Assembly (NCBI GenBank): GCA_965240325.2
Contig: OZ251239.1
Coordinates: 806,001 to 870,000, forward strand
Reading direction: 5' to 3'
Length of the DNA: 64,000 nucleotides
From: Rebecca billardiae RCC1528
Lineage: Eukaryota > Haptophyta
This document shows positions 19,287 through 31,594 of this stretch, piece after piece. The stretch's first letter is position 1, and every line of letters starts with the position of its first letter. A program made the position numbers and the translations under genes. Below the pieces are notes generated by a model that saw only the letters and a program-made list of their open reading frames with translations, was not told the DNA's origin and made no database searches.

Positions 19287-20796
19287 CAGGCGCTGTCGTG
19301 CTCGTCGAACATGCGCGCGAGCCGCTCCATGTCGACCACCTCGCTCAGCGCGACGCGGCGCTGCTCCGCGATGGAGCGGTGCGCCGCGACGCCGCACGCG
19401 ATGGCGACCACCGAGTCCGCGATCGACACGTTCGCCTTGGTCGCGCCGCGCTGCACGCTGCGCACCAGTCCCTCGAGCTCGACGTACGTGCTGCCGTGGT
19501 GGTCGCCCGTCGCGGCGATCTTGGCGTTGAGGTGCGCGGCGGCCTCGTGCACGCGGCCCTTGGTGTACTCGGGCGGCGGCGGGCGGTCCGACGCCCAGCC
19601 CGCGACCATCTCCGGCGCGCGCACGCCGATGCGCACGTTGGGCGCCTTCATGTCCGTGTCCTTCTCGCCGTGGCCGGGCATGAACGCCTCGAGCTTGCCG
19701 CGCTCGCCCACGAGGCTCACCTCAAACTGGTTCGCAGAGGCCTCGGCGAAGAGGCTCATCTCGAGCGAGGCGCGCACGCCCGAGTCGAAGTCGATGAGCA
19801 CGTACGCGTGGTCCAGGATGTCCGGCGTCCGCCCGCCCTCGCCGTACCGCTCGTCCAGGTGGTTGATCGCCTGGCCGCCCGTCGCGTACACGCCGAGCGG
19901 CATCGAGCGGTGCGCGCCGTTCGCACCCGCCGCGCCGCCGGGGTGCTGCGCGTTGAGGTAGCACATGAGGTCGAAGAAGTGGCACGCCTTCTCCACGAGC
20001 GTGCCGCCCGTGTTCTCGTTGAACCGGTTCCAGTCGCCCACCTTGCGCAGGAACGGGAAGCGGTGCTCGCGCAGGCTGAGCATCCGCAGCCGACCGATCG
20101 TGCCCTCGCGCAGCTCGTGCGCGGCGCGCAGCAGCGGCGCCATGTACCGGTACTCCATGCCGACCCAGAGCAGCCCGCGCGCGTCGCGCGGCTGCGCCTC
20201 GTACAGCTCGTGCACCTCGAAGCAGTCCTCCAGCGTCGTGCACATCGGCTTCTCGCACAGGATGTGCTTGCCCGTCGGGATGGCGTCGCGCAGCACGCTG
20301 ATGTGCGTGTGGTTCGGGGTCGCGATGATCACGACGTCGATGTCGTCGCGCGCGAGCAGGTCGGCGTGCCGCGTGTAGTACGCGACGTCGGCCGCGCTCG
20401 GCAGATCCCTCTCGATCAGCGCGCGCGCGCGCTCGCGCGAGCCCTCGTCCGGATCGGCCACAGCGGCGATCACTGCGTTCGGGTGCAGCCGGAGGTTCTC
20501 GAGGTGCTCGCGGCCTGTACGCGCGCGGCGGGCGGGCGCGGGTCGGAACAGGGTCGGAGGTCGAGCACGCGCTCGGGGTGGGCGTGCAGTGCGGGTGCTG
20601 CGCCTCGGCGCGACGGCCTGGGGTGGAGCCCGTGGGGGTGGGTGCAGGCGTGCGCGCGCGTGCACGACGCGCGCGCCGACGTGCGGCGCGCACCGATGCA
20701 GCCAGTGCCGACCACACCAAAGCGGAGCGAGCGGCCGCTTGACCGGGGACCAACGGCGCCGACGAGAGCAGAGAGGTCCTCCGTAGTGAGCGCCAT
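19286..20796 (-). CDS. Gfo/Idh/MocA-family NAD(P)-dependent oxidoreductase
   Basis: Two exons, complement(20694-20796) and complement(19286-20514), give 443 aa. The intron (20515-20693) starts GTGCGC and ends CAG. It splits the nucleotide-binding loop, and the phase-1 join restores RFGVVGTGCIGREHLENLR, a proper Rossmann GxGxxG. Then follow AAVADPDE, DVVIIATPNHTH (about 121) and ILCEKPMCTT with the catalytic Lys of the EKP motif. The C-terminal half is the family's alpha/beta substrate domain (GGTLVEKACHFFDLMCYL, with a metal/substrate His). Members oxidise sugars, inositols or related polyols; the substrate cannot be told here. Alternative upstream Mets exist in frame (to 20895). MALTTEDL is chosen because the fold begins soon after it. 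Confidence 0.88.
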
Positions 20797-21163
20797 TGAC
20801 ACGGCGTCGTCATCCGAGAATGAGGGCGACTCCGAGCGGACCATGGCGGCCGTGGACGCGAGTGACCACACGCGGTGACGCTTGAGGACGGCCAAGCGGC
20901 GCGGGCAGCAAGCGGGCGTCAGTTGAGCCTGCGGCTAGTTGCGGCCAATAAGCGGCGACGTAACTTCCGGGCAAGTCTTCAGACCGCGGCGCTTTCAACG
21001 GGACGAACCCGCCTCCAGCTTCGTCATAGCGAGACGGCAGCCTGAGAAGATGAGAACAGGCTCAAGTGCTGCTTTCCGGCTGCCCAGGCCAACGGTCGCT
21101 CGAAGTCGAGACTACTCGTGCCAGTCGAGGTTGCGAGCAGACTGCCGACTGGCTGCTATCATA
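20797..21163. other. Intergenic, no feature recognised
   Basis: Lies between the 5' end of the oxidoreductase gene and the 3' end of the WD40 gene. Nothing further is supported. Confidence 0.5.
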
Positions 21164-23032
21164 CTACATCCCAGAGCGCGGCTCCGTGCGAGGTCGCTTC
21201 GGGCCCGACGGGGCGCCTTGACGGGCGGCAGCGAACAACGGCGCAGGCTGCGCCGTAAAGAAGTCGCGCAGGGTCCTTGCCTTGGGTGCGGCTCGCGGAG
21301 GCGGCCTCGCGGGCTGGGCGACAGTCGCGTCCGCGGGCGGCTCGCGGGCCGCACAGTCCGAGTCTGCACGAGCTGCCGTGCCCTCCGCGCCGCCGGCGCC
21401 GTTGGTGGCCGGTGGAGCGTGTGCATGCTGGCCCACGCGCATCTGGGCCGATGCGGACACGGGGGCGGCCGTGCTCGACGCGTCAGCCGAGGCCTCGGCG
21501 CCCGCTCCAGGGGGCGCGCGAGCCGTCGCGATCGGCGCGGGCTGGGGCGCAGCGCGTGCGGCCAGCGCGGGCGCTGCTCTGCCGGGTGGCTGCGGCTGAG
21601 ACTGGGGCGCGCTGCGCACGGCACCAGCGGCCGGCTTGGCGACGAGCGCCGTCGCCGCGCCCACCTCCGCCTCCGCCGCGCGCTCCGCCGCCGCCCGGCA
21701 CGCCTCCTCGTACGCGCGCACGCTCGCGCCCGGTGCCGGGCGCAGCAGCACGATCGAGTTGTCCGCGCACCCGGCCGCGACCAGCTGGGTGCGAGCGTGG
21801 CGGGCGATGGCGACCGGCGGCGCGTGCAGCCGCACTGTGTGTGACCAGGGGCGCGCGCCCAGCTCGAGCGAGACGCACGCGAGCAGCCCGCCGCCGTGCA
21901 GCGCGCCCGCGGGCATCCACACGTGCGCGGGGCCGCACCCGTCCGCAGCGAGCGCCGGCTTGCGCCGCGAGATGGCCCACTGCGGCGCCCACGCGGGGAG
22001 CCAGCCTGCGGACGCGCCGCCGCCCGGCTCGGCGGCGGCGGCGGCGCGGTGCGGCAGCGTCCTCTGCGCGCCGCTCTCGTAGTCGAGGACGCTCAGCTCG
22101 CCCGTCCCGAGCTGCGCCAGTACCGCGCTCGCGCCTACGCGCGCGCGCACGTCGCACAGCGCGATCGACTCGATGCAGCCCTTGTGCGTCGCGGAGTTGC
22201 ACGTGCGCACGTGCGCGCGCGCGGCCGCGCCGTGCCGCACGTCCCACACGAGCAGCTTGCCGCTCTTGGTCGCGGCGAGGACGAGGGCGCCGTCGGCGGA
22301 GCTCGCGATCGAGGTGATCGGCCCCTCGTTCGCCTGCGCCTCGAACAGCCCCTGCCGCAGCTGCACCGGCCGGCTGCCCGCGCGCTCGTCCCACAGGTGC
22401 AGCCGGCCGTCCGAGCCGCCCGCGGCGATGCCGTGGTGCGCGTGCAGGTACTCGACGTCCGTCAGGCCCTGGCAGCCCGGCGGCGCCTTGAGGCGGCGCG
22501 ACGGCGAGGTCGAGAGCGCGGCGATGTCGTACAGCTGCACCTCGCCCACCGACGAGAAGGCGCACGCGATCTGGTTGTCGTCGCGCACGCTCCAGCGCAG
22601 CGCGCTCGACTTGTGGCCCGTGCGCACCACAAACGCGGGCGGCGGCGCGAGGCCGAAAGAGCCACCCTTGGCGCACGCGAGCTGGTCGAGCGTGTGCAGC
22701 GTGAGCACGCCGGACGTCGAGCAGCTCGCGAGCAGCTCGCCGTCGCGGTCGAAGCGCACGTCCGAGACGTACGGCGTGGTCGAGAAGGACGGCCTGGGCG
22801 GCAGCTCGTCGACGCCCGCGCCGTGCAGCCGGACGAGGGGCAGGGCCTCCATGCTCTCGACGAGGCGGCGCATGCACGTGGTGTGCAGCGTCGGGTGCTT
22901 GCCCGGGCGTCGCCAGGCGATCTCATGCGCCCGGATCAGCGCGGGCAGGCCACCCTGCGCCCGGATCAGCGCGGGCAGGCTACCCTGCGCCGTTCGAATC
23001 CCAACCACCTCCCCACCGCGGGTGCGCACCAT
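21164..23032 (-). CDS. WD40-repeat protein with charged C-terminal tail
   Basis: The open frame reaches 23164, only 11 bp from the next frame, so I place the start at the Met at 23032 (622 aa) with another candidate at 22873. At least five WD-type blades are visible: VSDVRFDRDGELLASCSTSG, ALRWSVRDDNQIACAFSSVG, GIAAGGSDGRLHLWDERAG, SIASSADGALVLAATKSGKLLVWD, and a late blade AIARHARTQLVAAGCADNSI. The C-terminal 200 residues are Ala/Pro-rich. The end, KARTLRDFFTAQPAP, resembles a PCNA-interacting box without the leading Gln and is followed by a basic GPKRPRTEP. The N-terminal segment contains a 27-bp tandem duplication (22926-22985) giving a repeated LPALIRAQ/H. The exact family is not recognised; a scaffold or substrate-receptor role is inference. 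Confidence 0.7.
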   Translation of the reverse strand: MVRTRGGEVVGIRTAQGSLPALIRAQGGLPALIRAHEIAWRRPGKHPTLHTTCMRRLVESMEALPLVRLHGAGVDELPPRPSFSTTPYVSDVRFDRDGELLASCSTSGVLTLHTLDQLACAKGGSFGLAPPPAFVVRTGHKSSALRWSVRDDNQIACAFSSVGEVQLYDIAALSTSPSRRLKAPPGCQGLTDVEYLHAHHGIAAGGSDGRLHLWDERAGSRPVQLRQGLFEAQANEGPITSIASSADGALVLAATKSGKLLVWDVRHGAAARAHVRTCNSATHKGCIESIALCDVRARVGASAVLAQLGTGELSVLDYESGAQRTLPHRAAAAAEPGGGASAGWLPAWAPQWAISRRKPALAADGCGPAHVWMPAGALHGGGLLACVSLELGARPWSHTVRLHAPPVAIARHARTQLVAAGCADNSIVLLRPAPGASVRAYEEACRAAAERAAEAEVGAATALVAKPAAGAVRSAPQSQPQPPGRAAPALAARAAPQPAPIATARAPPGAGAEASADASSTAAPVSASAQMRVGQHAHAPPATNGAGGAEGTAARADSDCAAREPPADATVAQPARPPPRAAPKARTLRDFFTAQPAPLFAAARQGAPSGPKRPRTEPRSGM

Positions 23033-23244
23033 CGTCGTCGCAAGCGACCAACCGTCTTCGCGGGGCCGGTCGGTCCGGACGCGGGCCGGGGCGGCCCCTT
23101 TGCCCTGAATGCCCTCCGCTGAGCTCGAAGCTTTCGCTTCCGCGGACGACTGACGAAGGCCCAAACGCCCAAGGCGTGCGCCGTGCGGTGATCAAAGGAG
23201 GGCGGTCGCCCAGGTGGCGCGCGCGGGGGCTGTTGGGGGCGCGC

Positions 23245-24645
23245 ATGGCGGACGCCTCCGAGCGGTGGGACGTGTGGGGCTTCGTCCGGCCCACTTCGCC
23301 CGTCGTCGTGGAGGAGACGCCCCCCAGCTCGCCCACCGGCGGCTCGCCCTTCTTCCCGTCGCCGCCGTTCCCCGTGCTGCCGCCCATGCCAGGCCCGGTG
23401 GTGCAGATGCGCGAGGAGCACCGCGAGCGCGCGCGCACGAGCCACGAGGTGCGCTGGAGCCGGTACTGGCGCGGGCTGACCGAGCGCAGCGGCGGCTCGA
23501 GCCCCATGGAGCTCGATCCGGACGACCGCGAGCTGCAGCAGCTCGTGCGCGGCGGGATTGCCGTCGCGTTCCGCGGCGCGGTCTGGTCGCTGCTGTGCGC
23601 CGTGCCGCCGCAGCAGGTGCAGCTGGGCAAGGCGTACGTGGCGCTGCAGCACGCCGACGCCGACGAGGCCGCGGCCGACGCGGAGCGCCAGATCGACCTC
23701 GACATCGAGCGCACGTGGCCGCAGCACCGGCGCATGGACGACGAGGCGAGGCTGGCGCTGCGGCGCGTGCTCGTCGCGCTCTCGCGCGCGGCGCCGGACG
23801 TGGGGTACTGCCAGGGGCTGAACCACGTGGCGGCGACGTTCCTGCTCTTCGCGCCCGAGGTCGACGCCTTCGCGATGGTGCGCCACGTGATGCGCACCGT
23901 GCTCCCCGAGGGCTGGTACGACCAGTCGCTCTCCGCGTCCGCGGCGGAGGCGCGCGTGACGGGCGAGCTGATCGCGCGCACGGACCGGCCGCTCGCGGAG
24001 CGGATGCGCGCGATGGGCGTGGAGGCGTCGATGATCACGACGCAGTGGTTCCTGTGCATGTTCGTCCACTGCCTCCCCTTCGACGTCGCGCTGCGCGTGT
24101 GGGACTGCGTGCTCCTCGCGGGCGCCGCGCGGCGCGAGGGCGCCGAGTGCGGCGCGGACGTGCTGCAGCGCGTGGCGCTCGCGCTGCTGCGGCTGCACCG
24201 GACCGCGCTGCTCAAGGCGCGGCACGCGGGCGACTTCGTGCGCGCGGCCGCGGAGGCGGTGCGCTCGACGGACAACGCCGAGGCCCTCATCCGCACCGCG
24301 TACCGCACCTCGCCCGTCAGCAACTTCCCGCCGCCCGCCGAGCTCGCCGAGCTGAGACGCGTGCACCGCGCCGCGGTCGACCTCGAGCTCGCGCGCGTGC
24401 TCGAGCAGCGCGAGCGGCTGCGGAGGGAGCGCAGCGCCGACGCGGCGGTGGGCACGGGCGCGGCGGGCGGCGAGGCGGCGCGCGACGCGCCCGAGGGCGC
24501 CGCGCCGCGCTCGGGGGCGCCGCCGCCGGGGGTACATCAGCTGACCGCGCCGGGCGAGCGGGCGGCGCGCGCCGAGCCTGCTGGCACAAACTGGCGGCAC
24601 GCGATCAGCTCGTTGGCCGGCGCATTCGCTCGGGCTAATCACTGA
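23245..24645 (+). CDS. TBC-domain Rab GTPase-activating protein
   Basis: A 466-aa protein from the Met at 23245; the frame is open to 23176 but that would overlap the divergent WD40 promoter. WDVWGFV at the N-terminus matches the usual DxYGF lead-in. The TBC domain spans about residues 98-340: RGGIAVAFRGAVW, the arginine-finger motif IDLDIERTWP (R156), YCQGLNHVAATFL with the glutamine finger Q190, WFLCMFVHCLPFDVALRVWD. Both catalytic fingers are present, so it should stimulate GTP hydrolysis by a Rab in vesicle traffic. The C-terminus (400-466) is a charged coiled stretch followed by a low-complexity tail. It is divergent from the WD40 gene with about 210 bp between the chosen starts. Confidence 0.88.
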   Translation: MADASERWDVWGFVRPTSPVVVEETPPSSPTGGSPFFPSPPFPVLPPMPGPVVQMREEHRERARTSHEVRWSRYWRGLTERSGGSSPMELDPDDRELQQLVRGGIAVAFRGAVWSLLCAVPPQQVQLGKAYVALQHADADEAAADAERQIDLDIERTWPQHRRMDDEARLALRRVLVALSRAAPDVGYCQGLNHVAATFLLFAPEVDAFAMVRHVMRTVLPEGWYDQSLSASAAEARVTGELIARTDRPLAERMRAMGVEASMITTQWFLCMFVHCLPFDVALRVWDCVLLAGAARREGAECGADVLQRVALALLRLHRTALLKARHAGDFVRAAAEAVRSTDNAEALIRTAYRTSPVSNFPPPAELAELRRVHRAAVDLELARVLEQRERLRRERSADAAVGTGAAGGEAARDAPEGAAPRSGAPPPGVHQLTAPGERAARAEPAGTNWRHAISSLAGAFARANH

Positions 24646-27313
<2,668 letters not shown>

Positions 27314-29701
27314 TTACACCCGCTGGTTGATGCCGAAGAAGCCCGGCTGCTTGCCACCCGCCGCCGCGCCCTTCTTCCCCGCCGGCGCATCGGTGTCGCT
27401 CGCAGCAGCGCTTCGCGCCTCGGACGGCTTGGCCGGCCGCTTGCCCGCGCGCCCCGCGGGCGCGCCGCCCTCGTCGGCGGCCATGATGGCCTGCACCTCC
27501 ATCGCCGACTCGCGCGGCTGCGGCCTCAGCCGGTGGTACAGCCGCCTGGCCGGCCCGGGCACGAGCGTGCCGCGCGTGTGCAGCACATACGCCAGCACGA
27601 AGACGACGAGCCCCGCCGCGCCCAGCGCCACGCCCAGCGAGAGCGACTCCTCGTCGATCTCGCGCGGGCGTGCGGCGAGCCTGAGCAGCTCCTTGTACCG
27701 GAGCGAGTCGTCAGAGTCGCGCGTCATGCGCGTCGACACCTCGGAGAAGGCGCTCCAGCCGTCGGCGTTGCGCGCGCGCACGCGGAAGGCGTGTGTGATG
27801 CCCGCCGGGAGCTGGTCGACCGTCACGTTCGTCACGTTCCCCTCGAACGTGCCCACGCCGTCCCACGTGTCGCCGCCGTCGTCGCTCAGCTCGAGCCGCC
27901 ACTCGGAGATCTGCTCCGGCTTGGACGCGTCGAGCGCGCCCGCGGCCACGCTCTCGTTGGCGGCCGCCCAGAGGACGAGGACGCCGTCGACGCCGACGGC
28001 CTCGGTCTGCGTGATGAGCGGCGCGCTGGGCACGTTGGGCTGCACGTGGATCACCCCCTTCTGCGAGCGGTTCGAGAAGTTGTTGTTGCGCGTCGAGATG
28101 AAGTTGTACGTGCCCGGCTTGAGCTGCAGCAGGCCGAGGTCGATCGTGGGCGAGGCGCGATTGAGCTTCTCGCAGTTGTTCGCGGCCTGCTCGGCGGGGT
28201 CGTCGGCGGCGCGCGCGCAGCCCGTCTGCCGGAGCAGCGCGAACTCGCGCGCAAGGTCGTCCTGCGAGCGCTCCGACTCGCCGTCGAGCGTCATCTCGCC
28301 GAGCACGTCGAACATGGTCGCGCCGTCCTTGTGCAGCGGCAACGAGTGGCCCGCGTGGTCGAGCTGCACGATGTTGGAGCGGTCGGTGCCGTCGGTGCCC
28401 TCGCCGTTGTTCGCGCCGTTGTTCTGCGTGTTGTCGTTGCCCGTCCACTGGAAGTGCACCCACGCCTCGGGCGACACCGACAGCACCGACGGCGCGAAGT
28501 CGTACTCGACCGCAGGATAAGTTTGAACGATATTCCCGCGTTTGCCGCGCACGTTCAGGTTGTAGATCTTCTCGTCCTCGCCGATGCTGCGCGGCCGCTC
28601 GACGATGCGGAAGCGGAAGGTGCGGTCCTGGAACGTGCGGCCGTGCTGGTCGGTGTTCAGCGCGATCGAGAGCTGCGACTGCTCGCCGCCGTCGAAGCCG
28701 AACCCCACGTCCACGCGCGGGTCGGTCTTCACAGGCGAGTTGCCGTCGTTGGCGCGCGAGTCGAGCTCCCACGGCACGTCACGCGTCGAGATGTTGTACC
28801 GCACGCGCAGCACGCACGCGTCGGAGAGCTCGTGCGGGATGGTCCAGTTGAACATGGTGGTGTGCCCGCCCACCCCGTTGCCCAGGTGGTTGTCCCGCAG
28901 CCACGGCGCGGGCAGGCACAGCGGCGGCTCGAGGTCGTGCGCCGCCACCTCCTGCCAGTCGGCGCCCGCCTGCTCGCATGCGCGCGCGTTGTTGTGCGCG
29001 GGGTCGGAGCACACGTTCTTGGGCGCGACGTTGTGCGACTCGGCCTTGTAGTACTCGCAGCGCTCGGGCTCGGTGGTCAGCACCGCCACGTCCTTCCACA
29101 CGCTCGGGTGCCAGTACGGGTAGTAGTCGCGCTCCTCGGGGCATTCGAAGCCGTACCGGTTGTTGGCGCCGTTGTTCTGCTGCCGCGTGTTGATCGCGGC
29201 GTCGCGGTTGTTCATGGCCTGGTCGGCGGTCCAGAGGCCCTTGTTGCGCTCGCGCGCCTGGCAGTCCGTGTACGTGCTCACGGGCTCGTGCAGCCCGCGC
29301 GTCTGGTCGCCCGGGGCGGCGATGTCGATGCGCGTCGTCGTCGTGCCGTCGCGCACGTTCTCGTCGCCCTCGTCGTTGCAGTAGTACTGCACGATGAACT
29401 GGCAGCGCGCGTTGGCGTTGCCACACGAGTGCTGCGCCGTCCACTCCAGCGTGAGCTCCGAGCCCGCGATGAAGTGCATCGGCGGCGCCGGCTCGGCCGC
29501 CGTGCCGCCCATGCCGTACCCGCCCGCATTGTTGTTCTGCGAGTCGAACAGCCGGTTGGCGTTCTCGGTGTTGCCGTCGCCGCGGTCGAGCCGGTTGTTC
29601 GAGCCGCGCGGGTTGTGCAGGTAGATGTCGGCCCGAACGACGGGCGCCGCCGCCAGCAGCAGCGCGACCGCGCGCATGGCTCGCAGCGCGACCGCGCGCA
29701 T
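27314..29701 (-). CDS. DD3-3-like secreted/type I membrane glycoprotein
   Basis: A 795-aa single-exon ORF. Signal peptide residues 1-24 end APVVRA, and the mature chain begins DIYLHNPRGSNNRL, the conserved start of the Dictyostelium DD3-3 family, followed by NRLFDSQNNNAGGYG. The extracellular region is Asn/Asp-rich with many Cys (GKRGNIVQ, WTIPHELSDACVLRVRYNIS) and several N-glycosylation sequons. A fibronectin type III-like segment covers about 560-665 (WRLELSDDGGDTWDG ... HAFRVRARNADGWSAFSEV). One transmembrane helix lies at about 687-709, followed by a Lys/Ala-rich cytoplasmic tail. The function of the family is unknown; it is developmentally expressed in Dictyostelium. A 24-bp tandem duplication at 29660-29705 has doubled the start codon, giving MRAVALRAMRAVALLL. 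The gene is divergent from the capping enzyme. Confidence 0.83.
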   Translation of the reverse strand: MRAVALRAMRAVALLLAAAPVVRADIYLHNPRGSNNRLDRGDGNTENANRLFDSQNNNAGGYGMGGTAAEPAPPMHFIAGSELTLEWTAQHSCGNANARCQFIVQYYCNDEGDENVRDGTTTTRIDIAAPGDQTRGLHEPVSTYTDCQARERNKGLWTADQAMNNRDAAINTRQQNNGANNRYGFECPEERDYYPYWHPSVWKDVAVLTTEPERCEYYKAESHNVAPKNVCSDPAHNNARACEQAGADWQEVAAHDLEPPLCLPAPWLRDNHLGNGVGGHTTMFNWTIPHELSDACVLRVRYNISTRDVPWELDSRANDGNSPVKTDPRVDVGFGFDGGEQSQLSIALNTDQHGRTFQDRTFRFRIVERPRSIGEDEKIYNLNVRGKRGNIVQTYPAVEYDFAPSVLSVSPEAWVHFQWTGNDNTQNNGANNGEGTDGTDRSNIVQLDHAGHSLPLHKDGATMFDVLGEMTLDGESERSQDDLAREFALLRQTGCARAADDPAEQAANNCEKLNRASPTIDLGLLQLKPGTYNFISTRNNNFSNRSQKGVIHVQPNVPSAPLITQTEAVGVDGVLVLWAAANESVAAGALDASKPEQISEWRLELSDDGGDTWDGVGTFEGNVTNVTVDQLPAGITHAFRVRARNADGWSAFSEVSTRMTRDSDDSLRYKELLRLAARPREIDEESLSLGVALGAAGLVVFVLAYVLHTRGTLVPGPARRLYHRLRPQPRESAMEVQAIMAADEGGAPAGRAGKRPAKPSEARSAAASDTDAPAGKKGAAAGGKQPGFFGINQRV

Positions 29702-29926
29702 GGCCCGCCGCGCGCTGCGACGGCCTTAGCCGAGCGAGGGGGTCAGGGGGACGCGAAAAGTGTCAGCCGGGCAGCCGGCTGGCCGCCGAGCAAGTTCCTC
29801 GCCCGCGTTGGCCAAGTGAAAGTCCGGGCTGCTCTCCAGCTCACCAGGGCGGTCCGGGGCCGCCCCCCGGCCGGGCCGGGCGGCACCGTCCTGCTCACAT
29901 TTCTTTGTGCTCACCGCACCAGCAGC
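29702..29926. promoter_or_regulatory. Shared divergent promoter region
   Basis: The 225 bp between the start codons of the DD3-3-like gene (-) and the guanylyltransferase gene (+) must hold both promoters. No TATA box is evident. The inference is from gene arrangement only. Confidence 0.4.
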
Positions 29927-31216
29927 ATGTCGGCCGCCGAGCTCGCCTGCGGCGAGCCGGTCACGGACAAGCGCCTGATCGCGGCGCTGCAGAAGGAGTG
30001 CCTCGCGCTGGCGCGGCAGCAGCACGGCGAGGGCGCCTTCCCCGGCTCCCAGCCCGTCTCGTTCGAGCGGAAGCACCTGGACAAGGCGCTGCACGCCAAG
30101 CCGTACTACGCGTGTGAGAAGACCGACGGCGTGCGGTACATGCTGCTCGCCTCGCAGCAGGGCGCGTTCATGGTCGACCGCAAGTTCAACCTGCGGCGTG
30201 TGCGCGTGCACCTCCCGCGCCGCGACAACCCGGCCGCGCAGGTGAGCGGCACGCTGCTCGACGGCGAGCTCGTCGAGGACGTGGAGAAGGAGAGCGGCGC
30301 GCGCACGCTGCGCTACCTCGTGTACGACGCGGTGTGCGTGCACGGCCGGCTGCTGCTCGGCGAGTCGCTGCCGATGCGGCTGCTGCACGTGCACAAGTTC
30401 GTGCTCGCGCCGCGCGCCGCCGACCGCTCGCACGACTACGCCGCCGAGCCCTTCACCCTCGAGCTCAAGCAGTTCTACTCGATGGCCGACCTGCGGTTTG
30501 TGTTTGAGCGCGTGATCCCCGACCTCGAGCACGAGAACGACGGCATCATCTTCACGCCCGTGGCCGAGCCGTACGTGCCGGGCACGTGCCACACGCTGCT
30601 CAAGTGGAAGCCCGCGCACATGAACACGGTCGACTTCAAGCTGATCACCGTGTACCGCACGCGCGAGCCGCGGTACCAGCTCGGCGCGGGGCGCAACGGC
30701 GTGACCGTGCCGCACGCGTGGCTCGACGTGACGGACGAGGAGCGGCAGCAGCTGCGCGGCCTGGACGGGCGGATCATCGAGTGCTGGTACGACCACGAGT
30801 GGCACACGACCAAGTACGCCGACGGGCGCGACTGGTCCTACTCGGTCACCGAGCCCGGTGGCTGGCGGTACATGCGTCCGCGCGAGGACAAGCACACGCC
30901 CAACGACGAGGGCGTGATCGCCAAGGTGATCCGCTCGATCCAGGACAACGTGCGGCAGGACGAGCTGCTCGCCGCGATCGAGGGCGGGGACGAGCCGGTG
31001 GACGGCGCGCCGCCGGCCGCGCACGCCGGGCCTGGCGCCGCCGACGCGGACAGAGGCCCGGCCAGCGCGCCTGCAGCCGCGCCGTCTCCGCGCGACGACC
31101 GCGCGACTCTGGACCGACCGGGCGCGAATGGCGGCGGCAACGAGCTGGCTGATGGCGCGGCGATCGACGGTGATTTGCCAACGCGACGATCGATGCCGAC
31201 GACAGATCGACGATAG
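29927..31216 (+). CDS. mRNA guanylyltransferase (capping enzyme, GTase domain only)
   Basis: A 429-aa single-exon protein starting MSAAELACGE. The upstream open frame is antisense to the neighbouring gene and is excluded. Nucleotidyltransferase motifs are in order: I, YACEKTDGVRYML with the GMP-accepting K65; III, GTLLDGELVED; IIIa, LRYLVYDAVCV; IV, ENDGIIFTP; V, LLKWKPAHMNTVDFKL; and WSYSVTEPGGWRYMRPREDKHTPND at the motif VI/OB-fold region, including R-x-DK-x-P. It transfers GMP to diphosphate-ended pre-mRNA in the nucleus. There is no N-terminal RNA triphosphatase domain, so the triphosphatase must be a separate protein, as in fungi and many protists. The last 85 residues are an Ala/Pro-rich tail. 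Confidence 0.92.
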   Translation: MSAAELACGEPVTDKRLIAALQKECLALARQQHGEGAFPGSQPVSFERKHLDKALHAKPYYACEKTDGVRYMLLASQQGAFMVDRKFNLRRVRVHLPRRDNPAAQVSGTLLDGELVEDVEKESGARTLRYLVYDAVCVHGRLLLGESLPMRLLHVHKFVLAPRAADRSHDYAAEPFTLELKQFYSMADLRFVFERVIPDLEHENDGIIFTPVAEPYVPGTCHTLLKWKPAHMNTVDFKLITVYRTREPRYQLGAGRNGVTVPHAWLDVTDEERQQLRGLDGRIIECWYDHEWHTTKYADGRDWSYSVTEPGGWRYMRPREDKHTPNDEGVIAKVIRSIQDNVRQDELLAAIEGGDEPVDGAPPAAHAGPGAADADRGPASAPAAAPSPRDDRATLDRPGANGGGNELADGAAIDGDLPTRRSMPTTDRR

Positions 31217-31594
31217 ATGCCGGGTCAAATTCTTATAGCGCGCGCACACACATATATAATTCGTCAGTCGTGACGGCGCCGTGCCCGCGCGCCGGCAGAC
31301 GTGTCGTGACGTGAGTCTGACGCTCACTAGTCACTCTGACTCACTCTGAGTCTGAGACTGAGACTTAGAGTGAGACTGGTTGACCAATGACGGGCACTCG
31401 GCGCAGCGGGCGCCGGCCTTGACTCTCTGATGTGATCAGTCAAGTCGTTGCGTCAGCAGGCCCGGCTGCCGGCATCCCGGCGAGACCCGAGGTGCCAGGC
31501 GAGGCCGTCGTCATCATCAGCGCCGCCCTCGCATCATCATCATCAGTGCAGTGCATGTCCTAAACTGGAATCATCGCTCATCTCAATCGTCGTC
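31217..31594. other. Intergenic, convergent gene ends
   Basis: Includes a stretch of near-palindromic GACTCACTCTGAGTC-like repeats at 31318-31372. No gene supported. Confidence 0.5.

Noticed and set aside
19091-20878. 595-codon plus-strand ORF opposite the oxidoreductase
   Set aside because: Antisense to a clear Rossmann-fold enzyme; composition is His/Arg/Val from reverse-complement codons.
27533-29926. Long upstream extension of the capping-enzyme frame (1,227 codons)
   Set aside because: It is antisense to the DD3-3-like coding sequence; the GTase homology begins only after the Met at 29927.
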